This document shows, piece by piece, positions 35,107-42,652 of a DNA stretch of 64,000 nt (its first letter is position 1; every line of letters starts with the position of its first letter). The stretch is from NCBI RefSeq assembly GCF_037076565.1, contig NZ_AP029028.1, forward strand, positions 3,348,001 to 3,412,000, read 5' to 3'. This stretch comes from Herbaspirillum sp. DW155 (GTDB lineage Bacteria; Pseudomonadota; Gammaproteobacteria; Burkholderiales; Burkholderiaceae_D). The position numbers and the translations under genes are program-made. Under the pieces are notes generated by a model. It had not been told where the DNA came from. It searched no databases and worked only from the letters and a program-made list of their open reading frames with translations.

Positions 35107-38100
35107 TTACTGGCATTTGCTGCTCTTGCTTCCGCGTTCGCAGATAGTCAGATTCTTCACCGTGCTTCTTGTGTCCTCGCTAGTCTTTCTGCGCGGGAAG
35201 GAAGACATGAACGTCTTGCCGAGGGTCAGGTAAGTCGATCTTCCCGAGACGGAATCCGGGCCTCCGGTCACCACACCTGGCTTCCTTCTCAGCGTCGTCT
35301 GCTGCACGGTACTGCCGGAGATATTGCCACCCCCTCCGATTGCACCACCGGCACGGGAACTGCTGATGACATTCGCATTAACGATCACGCCGTCATTGCT
35401 CACGCCCACACCACTGATAGAGCTCCCGTTCACGCTACCGCCTGTCACCTGCGCGCCAGCATTGACTTGCACGCCGGTACCGCTATCCGAATTGCCCTCG
35501 GTCTTTCCGTTCGTGACGGTGGTGTTGCCGCTGATGTTCACGCCTGTTCCCGCACTCGAATCGCCCGTCACGTTGGCGCCGGTCACGTTGGAGCCGTTCA
35601 CATTCACGCCTGTGCCATTGGCCGAATTACCCGTGACGTTGCCGCCCGTCACATTGCCGCTGACGTTCACACCGCTCGTGTTACCCGTGCCGTTGATGGT
35701 GGTGCCGTTGATGTTGGTCAGGTTACCGCTGATGTTGACGCCATCGGCAAGCGTCGAGTTACCCGTGATGCTCGTGCCATCCAGCGTCGTATTGCCGCTG
35801 ACGTTGACGCCAGCTCCCGTGCTCGAATTGCCCGTCACGTTGGTGCCGGTCACATTCGCACCAGTCACGTTCACACCTGTGCCATTGGTCGAATTACCCG
35901 TGACGTTACCGCCCGTTACATTGCCGCTGACATTCACACCACTGCCGTTGACCGACGTACCATTGGTCGCACTCGCACCTGTCTGAGTCAGGTTGCCCGC
36001 GACCGAAACGCCCGTTCCGTTATTGCTGCTGCCGTTGAGCGTGAGATTGGTCAGCGTCGTATTGCCGGTGACGGCGATGGCCGTACCATTCTGCGCCGTG
36101 GCATTCAGGCTGTTGCTGCCCAGGGAGGTGTTGCTCAGGGTCGCGTTGTTGAGTGTTACCGCCGTGCCGTTCGCGCCACCATTGGCCGTCACGCTGGCAC
36201 CGTTGGTCTCGGTCAGCGTGCCGCTGATGGTCACACCGGAACCGTTACCGGTGGTACCACCGGTGACATTGACGCCATTTAACGTTGTATTGGTCACGTT
36301 CACGCCTGTGCCGTTGGTGGAGCTACCCTGAATGCTGACGCTTGCCCCACTGGCCTCGGTCAAGGTATTGGCGCGTGTTCCTCCCGCAGGCAGGTTGCCA
36401 ATCTGGACGCCAGATCCATTCACTGACGTACCGATCAGGTTGACGACGGCTCCGCTCTGAGTGCTGATATTGTTAAATGCCAGACCAGAACCATTATTGG
36501 CCGTGGCATTGACGGTAACTGTCGTGTTATTTCCGACGTTCAGGTCGGAAAATATCGCGCCGGAACTTCCGCCACTGCTCGTACCTGTCAGGGTGACGCT
36601 ACCGCCGCCGGTCACAGTGAGAGCCTGGGGACTGTCACTGCTTATGTCCACAACCGTGAACGCCGCAGAGTAGGGTGCGTACAGACCTGTTGTCTTAACG
36701 AAATTCGACTTGGCATCCAGGTTCAACGAAGCACCCGCCGCCACGTTGAGCACGATGCCGGTATTGGCGCGGATACCCGGGGTATATTCTCCACCGTCGC
36801 CGCTAATCGCCAGGTTTCCGTTAAGCACGGTGATGGTACCTGTCAGCACCACCCCGGGGGTGCCGTCATAATAGATATCGAAACCGCCGTTGGACACGCC
36901 CGTGATCTGGCCGCTTCCAGACAGATCAAAGATATCGTTGTTCAAGGTGACACCACTACCACCCGCAGCAGTCCCGTTGAGCGAATTGGCGGTCGCATTG
37001 ACATCCAGCGTGCTCGCCTTGAATTTCGAGTTGTTGAGGCTGACCGCTCTGTTTTTGTAGGACAAATTACTGTAATTCGCGCTCGCGTCAATTTTGATCG
37101 CGTTGCTGGCAGTGATATTGCTACTGTTGATGGTCACCGTGCTTGCACTGACCGAGACATTTCCGGCCGATACATTTTCATTACTCAGGGTGATATTGGT
37201 ACCCCCCAACAGGACATTGTTGGTGGCGGTGATAGTGCCATTGCTGATGGTCCCGTTGTTGCTTACGTTTACCGTGACATTCCCGGCCGATACCTGTTCA
37301 TTGCTCAGGGTGATATTGGTACCCCCCAACAGGACATTGTTGGTGGCGGTGATAGTGCCATTGCTGATGGTCCCGTTGTTGCTTACGTTTACCGTGACAT
37401 TCCCGGCCGATACCTGTTCATTGCTCAGGGTGATATTGGTACCCCCCAACAGGACATTGTTGGTGGCGGTGATAGTGCCATTGCTGATGATCGCTGTATT
37501 TGCGTTTATCGTGACATTCCCGGCCGATATCTGTTCATTGCTCAGGGTGATATTGCTATCGGCGGCCCCCAAATTCAGATTGCCGGTAACGGTGATATTT
37601 CCGTTTTCAAAACTGACACCTTTGAAAGAGGCATTCCCTCCCGTCACATTGACATTCGCGCCAGACAACAACCAGCCGCCCAACCTGCCCGGCTGCGTAT
37701 AGTCCAACACGAAATCGCCGTTCGCACTGAGATTGAAACTGGTCGCATTGACGCTGGTCAGATTCTCGATGCCACGAGGCATGACGATAGTCATCAACTC
37801 AACCGGGGTAAACGTCTTGGTGCCGATGACGTTGCGAACTATATCCGGACTGCCTTTGGACGACAGGGTGATGTTAGCGGCGTTGGCGATTCCCCCAATT
37901 TTGGTGAAGTTGAGATTGAAACCCTTGCCTGACGAAGACGAACCACAGATATTGAGAGTGCCAGCAGAAATCGTCACCGCCGAATTGCTCAGATCGACAC
38001 CGGTTCCCTTGGCCGAGTATCCCGAAATGTTGAAATAGCCGGCAACAGTGATCGTTCCGCCATTAGTGAACCAGATACCTTGCTTCGTGTTGGGAGAGCT

Positions 38101-40524
38101 ACCCTGCAATGTGACATTGGTACCGGTGAAGTTGCCACGCACCTGAATGCCGGTCAAATTGTTCGTCACGCCGTCGTTCGGCCCGCCATACCCGACGAGG
38201 GTCGAATTGGTCAGTGTGGCGTTATAAAGAAGAAGCCCTGCATCCCACGCCTTGGCTCGCCCCGTCAGCGTTGAATCGATAATCTTCGCGCCATTTCCCA
38301 CGACCACACCGGCAGACATAGCCAGCCCGGTATTGGTATGGTTGGTCGTACCGTTGATCGTTGAGTTGACGATCGTTCCATAGATGTCAGCAGCCGGTGC
38401 CGCCGTCGTTGTCTGTCCTGAATTCGACGTTGCCACGATGGTGCTATCCGCAACACGTGCAGCGACGTCTTCCCTGAAGCCTGTTGTCGTCTGGGAACCT
38501 GCGGTGATGGCCGTGTTCGTCAGATTGCTGGTGCCGGTAACATAGACACCGATACCCGTGCCCGATTGACCGTTGATTGCCACAGGCGCCCCGCCTGTGG
38601 CCCGGATCACGCTGTTGTTGAGAAGGACGGCCGGACCGGTCGCCGATTGACCGATGATATTGCTGCCCGTGCTGCTGCCAACATCAATGGTCGAAGCGGT
38701 GACATTGATACTGACGTTGTTGCTGGCGTTGGCTTGCCCCATCCTGAGACTGCCGTTATTGGTCGTGATGTTGGCATTGTTGACCAGGATGGACGTGACC
38801 GCCGATGACTGGCCTGCGCAGAGGTTGACATCCAGCGCACCCGCCGTCGAGGTGATGTTGTGGTTGCTGATGACGATGTTGCCATCGGCTTTGAGCGTCA
38901 GGCTCGTCGCCGTATTGCCAGTGCTCTTGACAATATCGGCACCGACCGTGATGTTGCCCAACTGCCCGGTGACGTCCGAGCCATTGGTCAGAATGGTGAC
39001 GTTGGTGCCCGCGTTGAGCTGGCTGTTGATGCTGGTATTGAGGATTTGCGAACCATTGCCGGTGGGCTGCCAGATCGCCGAACCGCTATCGGTGTTATTG
39101 ACCGTGCTGGAACTGACGATGGTCACATCGGTCGGGTCGAGCAGCCAGTTACCCGCCAGGCCATTCACGGCCGACGCGTCGACGCTGCCGAAGGCCTGCA
39201 GGTTGCCGTGGGAAGAGGTCTCGACCTGGCCGCCATTACCGCCTTGCTGAGCCCCTCTTGCCAGGATCAGGCCCTGGAAGTTGGTGTAGTTGTCGGACCA
39301 GAGGACAGCGGTACCGCCGTCCCCTTTCTGTCTGGCAGAGACATCGATGACCGCGCCGCGATCCATCACGACGGCCTGCGCATTGGCAATGCTCGCGTCC
39401 TTGCCCTGCCAGCCACCGCCGACATTGACTTGCCCGCCACCTTGCTGACCAGTCGCATCGATGGTGCTGCCGGTCACCAGATGGACGTTCTGGCCGGTCA
39501 CCACCACCTTGCCGCCTCTGAGGCCTGAGACGTCAATGCTTCCCGCCTGCGTCACGATACCGGCGCTGCCGCCATCGAGCGTGACCTGACCACCCAGGCT
39601 GCTCAGCGAGTTGGCGCGAATCACACCGCTGTTGTTGACGCTTTCATTGAGCACCTGCTGCTGCCCGCGTGCGGTCAGGTAGACCCGGCCGTCCTGCGCG
39701 GTGATAAGGCCCTGATTTTTGACCAGTGCATCGACCACGCTGCCATCCACTGATACGGTCGTTCCGTTGCCATCCACCTGCAAGGTGATCTGCTGCCCGG
39801 CCACCAGGGAAGTGGTTCCGCCCGGCGTGCTGATCACGCCCTGGTTATCCACCTGGTTGGCAGCCAGCACCACAAAGCCACCGCTGGTAGCGCGAAGATG
39901 CCCCTGATTGATGACCTGGCCGACGCTCGCGGCGCTGGCGCGCAGTTCATACTTGCCTGCGGCAAAGTTGGCATCGGACATGCTGTAGGTCGAGGCAAGC
40001 AGGCCACCGGTGTTGATGACCGCATCTTTACCGACCAGAACACCGTTGGGGTTGAGCAGGAAGACCTGGCCATTGGCGTTGAGCACGCCCATGATCTGCG
40101 AGGCCGAGCCACCACCGATGACCCGGTTCAGGGCGACCGAGCTGCTTGCCGGCTGAATGAACGTGACCGAGTTCTTCGCACCGATATCGAAGCTCTGCCA
40201 GTTGATGGCCATGCGATCGGTCGCCTGCTTCACCGTCATGGCATTGCCATTGCTGGCGATACTGCCCTGCCCCACCGCGACCTGGCCATTGGTCGGCAGA
40301 CCGCCCGCCACCGCCTGCATGACCGGCAGGGCGATCAGACCGAAGGCCGCCCACAAGACAACCGTGAGCGGCTTGAGCGCAAGAAGCAGCATACCGTTCG
40401 CTGCGGCGCTGCGGCCCGCTTGTTCGTTGACGCTGCTGGTCAGTGCGCAGTTCGAGGCGATTTCACTGACGACATCGATCCGGCCAAGCTTTTTGTTATA
40501 AATCGTTTTGAATATGCGGTTCAT
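35107..40524 (-). CDS. two-partner secretion adhesin (TpsA, HMW1/FhaB-like), sequon-rich
   Basis: An 1,805-residue exported adhesin. It begins with an extended signal peptide (MNRIFKTIYNKKLGRIDVVS) and a hydrophobic core near residues 45-70. The TPS secretion domain follows, with FLLNPNGVLVGKDAVINTGG and AANQVDNQGVIS motifs. The rest is a long Asn/Gly/Thr/Ser-rich beta-helix. Near residues 1500-1800 it becomes a repeated pattern such as GVNVSGNVTGGNVTGNS, with about one N-X-S/T sequon every seven residues. The last residues contain Cys1795 and Cys1804, eight residues apart, like the C-terminal disulfide loop that anchors HMW1 in its pore. It lies 53 bases after tpsB and upstream of the N-glycosyltransferase gene. 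Confidence 0.9.
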   Translation of the reverse strand: MNRIFKTIYNKKLGRIDVVSEIASNCALTSSVNEQAGRSAAANGMLLLALKPLTVVLWAAFGLIALPVMQAVAGGLPTNGQVAVGQGSIASNGNAMTVKQATDRMAINWQSFDIGAKNSVTFIQPASSSVALNRVIGGGSASQIMGVLNANGQVFLLNPNGVLVGKDAVINTGGLLASTYSMSDANFAAGKYELRASAASVGQVINQGHLRATSGGFVVLAANQVDNQGVISTPGGTTSLVAGQQITLQVDGNGTTVSVDGSVVDALVKNQGLITAQDGRVYLTARGQQQVLNESVNNSGVIRANSLSSLGGQVTLDGGSAGIVTQAGSIDVSGLRGGKVVVTGQNVHLVTGSTIDATGQQGGGQVNVGGGWQGKDASIANAQAVVMDRGAVIDVSARQKGDGGTAVLWSDNYTNFQGLILARGAQQGGNGGQVETSSHGNLQAFGSVDASAVNGLAGNWLLDPTDVTIVSSSTVNNTDSGSAIWQPTGNGSQILNTSINSQLNAGTNVTILTNGSDVTGQLGNITVGADIVKSTGNTATSLTLKADGNIVISNHNITSTAGALDVNLCAGQSSAVTSILVNNANITTNNGSLRMGQANASNNVSINVTASTIDVGSSTGSNIIGQSATGPAVLLNNSVIRATGGAPVAINGQSGTGIGVYVTGTSNLTNTAITAGSQTTTGFREDVAARVADSTIVATSNSGQTTTAAPAADIYGTIVNSTINGTTNHTNTGLAMSAGVVVGNGAKIIDSTLTGRAKAWDAGLLLYNATLTNSTLVGYGGPNDGVTNNLTGIQVRGNFTGTNVTLQGSSPNTKQGIWFTNGGTITVAGYFNISGYSAKGTGVDLSNSAVTISAGTLNICGSSSSGKGFNLNFTKIGGIANAANITLSSKGSPDIVRNVIGTKTFTPVELMTIVMPRGIENLTSVNATSFNLSANGDFVLDYTQPGRLGGWLLSGANVNVTGGNASFKGVSFENGNITVTGNLNLGAADSNITLSNEQISAGNVTINANTAIISNGTITATNNVLLGGTNITLSNEQVSAGNVTVNVSNNGTISNGTITATNNVLLGGTNITLSNEQVSAGNVTVNVSNNGTISNGTITATNNVLLGGTNITLSNENVSAGNVSVSASTVTINSSNITASNAIKIDASANYSNLSYKNRAVSLNNSKFKASTLDVNATANSLNGTAAGGSGVTLNNDIFDLSGSGQITGVSNGGFDIYYDGTPGVVLTGTITVLNGNLAISGDGGEYTPGIRANTGIVLNVAAGASLNLDAKSNFVKTTGLYAPYSAAFTVVDISSDSPQALTVTGGGSVTLTGTSSGGSSGAIFSDLNVGNNTTVTVNATANNGSGLAFNNISTQSGAVVNLIGTSVNGSGVQIGNLPAGGTRANTLTEASGASVSIQGSSTNGTGVNVTNTTLNGVNVTGGTTGNGSGVTISGTLTETNGASVTANGGANGTAVTLNNATLSNTSLGSNSLNATAQNGTAIAVTGNTTLTNLTLNGSSNNGTGVSVAGNLTQTGASATNGTSVNGSGVNVSGNVTGGNVTGNSTNGTGVNVTGANVTGTNVTGNSSTGAGVNVSGNTTLDGTSITGNSTLADGVNISGNLTNINGTTINGTGNTSGVNVSGNVTGGNVTGNSANGTGVNVNGSNVTGANVTGDSSAGTGVNISGNTTVTNGKTEGNSDSGTGVQVNAGAQVTGGSVNGSSISGVGVSNDGVIVNANVISSSRAGGAIGGGGNISGSTVQQTTLRRKPGVVTGGPDSVSGRSTYLTLGKTFMSSFPRRKTSEDTRSTVKNLTICERGSKSSKCQ
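37201..37489 (-). repeat. perfect 120-bp tandem repeats inside the adhesin gene
   Basis: Bases 37201-37320 and 37321-37440 are identical, and the identity continues 49 bases into a third unit before diverging; a more diverged unit precedes them. Each unit codes for 40 residues (GNVTVNVSNNGTISNGTITA onward), so gain or loss keeps the frame. This should allow length variation of the adhesin stalk. Confidence 0.9.
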
Positions 40525-40577
40525 AGGGGCGACCTTTATCTGCCTTTACATGAGGTATGCGCGGAGTGCGACCTGGC

Positions 40578-42347
40578 TCAGAAGCTCTTGGCGGCGGTAA
40601 ACCAGAGGCGATCCTTCGATCCGCTCCCCGATACCGGCCCGGCTTGGCCGGTACGATGCGCCCAGCTCAGCGCCAGGGTGTAGTCTTTGGCGCGTGTGAG
40701 CTTCACGTACAGCCCGGCCCCGGCGAAATTGACTGCGTTGTCGTTCACCAGCACAGCACCGGTCGGGCTGCTGTTGTCGATCATCTGCCGGCCCCAGCCC
40801 TGGTCATAGAAAGCGGCTACGGTGACCTGATGACCCGCCCCCAGCCAGCTGAGGTCCGGCAGTCCCGTCTTCCAGCGCAGCTCGCCGGTCAGGACCGTAG
40901 CCTCCGCCACGGCACCGGTGCCAGTGTCATAGGCCCTGACGGCGTAGGGACCACCCATGAGCATCTTCTGGGAACCATCCAGATTCTTGTTGGCGTACTG
41001 GCCGTTGACGCTGCCGTACAAAGACCATTGGGGCGACACGCTCTGCTCATGGCTCAAGAGGTAATTGAACCTGGCAAACTCACCCCGCGTACCCGTCAGA
41101 TCGGCATAGTTGATGAAGGACGAACTGTCATTCCTGTAATCGATATCGCCATAGGTCAGCTGTGCATTGAAGCTGGTCACGCCGCCGGCGACCAGTGCGG
41201 CCGAGCCTCGCAGGGAGACCGAACCACGAGTGATGCTCTTATCCGCCGGGCCATCAAGGAGATCGGAAATGACCGCGGGATAGCGGTCGGTCAGGCGGTC
41301 GATACCGGCATCCAGACGCAGGTCCACGACCGCATTGGCACGTCGCAGCAGCGGGTAGTTCAGGTAGAGAAGAGCGGTGGTCGAATCGCCCGTGTAGAGG
41401 TTGCCGGACACGTTGTACTGATAGTTCAGATGCGCCAGAATGCCGCCCAGACGCCATCCATCGCCCCCGATGAGCGCGCTGTAGTCGAGCGCGCCGGCAA
41501 GGGTGTGCTCGCCACCGACCGTGGAGGCGACCATATCCAGACGCAACTGATCGCCACGACCCAGCAGATTGTTCGCATAGCCACCCGCCAGTGCACGCCA
41601 GCGCCCGGTGGTGCTCATCCCCTGGTTGTCTGCTCCGGCATAGCCGCCGATGCGCTCGGCCTGGCTGGCTATCACCTCCATCTGGGAGGTACCGCTTTGC
41701 GTGCCCGGCCTCATGGTGACCGACGCCGTCATGCCCGGCACGTCATTGAGCAGCATGGAGAGACGCTCCAGTTCCGCGCGATGGACAATCTGGCCCGGCA
41801 CAAGCTGCTCCCTGGACAGACGCGCCACCAGCTCGGCATCGACCTTGCCTTCGGTTTGCACCGCCGGCTTGTCATATCGTCCCGGCACGATGCGCACGCC
41901 GAGAACACCGCCTTGCAGCGCCTCGGGCGGCAGATAGGCCTGCGCCAGCAGATAACCCTCGCTACGGTAATAGGCCGTGATGCGCTCGGTCATTTCCTCA
42001 AGCTGATCGAAGGTGACGGGCTTGCCGGTGTAGTCAGCAGTGATGGCCTTGACTCTCTCCTGCCGTACAGCAGTGCCCATGTAGTTGCCCATCCCATCCA
42101 CATCGTCCACGACGATACGCTCGACAACCACGGTGGCCTCATTGCCGCTACGCACGCGCTTCTCTACAGGCACATCCATATTCAGATTCGGTTGCGTCAC
42201 CCCAGGCATCGGTTCGGGCCTGGTCATGGTGTTGCCAATGACGCCGGCACCGGGCTCCGCCGCCAGTACCGTAGCCGAGGACATTGCTCCGATCAGTAGC
42301 GCCAGTGTGCGCCTTGGCAGCTTGCGAGAGTTGCGTTCTGTTTTCAT
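40578..42347 (-). CDS. TpsB outer-membrane transporter (ShlB/FhaC/HMW1B family)
   Basis: A 589-residue Omp85-superfamily protein that exports and anchors the adhesin. A signal peptide (about 1-29) is followed by a linker, then POTRA domains at about 75-235 (ITAYYRSEGYLLAQAYLPPE is the typical POTRA pattern). A 16-strand beta-barrel follows, containing the motif VRAYDTGTG that corresponds to the conserved loop 6 VRGY/F tip. It ends in an aromatic strand (LWFTAAKSF) with terminal Phe for BAM recognition. It is the first gene of the unit tpsB-tpsA-glycosyltransferase. The promoter region contains a palindrome at 42456. Confidence 0.9.
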   Translation of the reverse strand: MKTERNSRKLPRRTLALLIGAMSSATVLAAEPGAGVIGNTMTRPEPMPGVTQPNLNMDVPVEKRVRSGNEATVVVERIVVDDVDGMGNYMGTAVRQERVKAITADYTGKPVTFDQLEEMTERITAYYRSEGYLLAQAYLPPEALQGGVLGVRIVPGRYDKPAVQTEGKVDAELVARLSREQLVPGQIVHRAELERLSMLLNDVPGMTASVTMRPGTQSGTSQMEVIASQAERIGGYAGADNQGMSTTGRWRALAGGYANNLLGRGDQLRLDMVASTVGGEHTLAGALDYSALIGGDGWRLGGILAHLNYQYNVSGNLYTGDSTTALLYLNYPLLRRANAVVDLRLDAGIDRLTDRYPAVISDLLDGPADKSITRGSVSLRGSAALVAGGVTSFNAQLTYGDIDYRNDSSSFINYADLTGTRGEFARFNYLLSHEQSVSPQWSLYGSVNGQYANKNLDGSQKMLMGGPYAVRAYDTGTGAVAEATVLTGELRWKTGLPDLSWLGAGHQVTVAAFYDQGWGRQMIDNSSPTGAVLVNDNAVNFAGAGLYVKLTRAKDYTLALSWAHRTGQAGPVSGSGSKDRLWFTAAKSF

Positions 42348-42652
42348 AAAAACCTGTCCTCAATTTCAATTCCGTGCACATCGCTGAGCGCTGAATTGGG
42401 CTAAAAAGCCGAAAAATATTGAAGACAGGAATATGAACCTTAAGCAAAAGCATTTTTATAAGACGAATCTTATAAGCGCCTAGGCCGGTACTTAACTTCG
42501 AAAAAAATCGAGATCGGGGCCGGGGAGGGGCTGACCTGCCCGGTTTTTCTGGACCAGATTAATGAACAATCTCCCGGGATCGATAACGACTACTGTGTTT
42601 TCTTTCCCTTTTGACGCCGGGTCATTCAAGCAGGAAGACGGTATTGACTTTT
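42348..42652. promoter_or_regulatory. upstream region of tpsB with a perfect palindrome
   Basis: This 305-base gap between pbpC and tpsB holds no credible gene. TTATAAGA-CGAA-TCTTATAA (42456-42475) is a perfect palindrome about 109 bases before the tpsB start, suited to a dimeric regulator or a hairpin. The sequence from 42348 to 42480 is AT-rich, as expected of a promoter of an acquired surface gene. No terminator for pbpC is obvious. Confidence 0.55.

Noticed and set aside
37141-37560. Regular repeats that might suggest a CRISPR array
   Set aside because: Units are 120 bases, contiguous and in frame within the adhesin gene, without unique spacers.
37094-37702. Plus-strand frames opposite the adhesin (also 35324-35986, 35993-36331 and 38654-39250)
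   Set aside because: They are Val/Leu/Pro-rich complements of Asn/Thr/Gly repeats, with no start signals.
40557-42299. 580-codon plus-strand frame opposite tpsB
   Set aside because: The minus strand encodes a full signal-POTRA-barrel protein; the plus frame has His/Arg/Gly-rich shadow composition.
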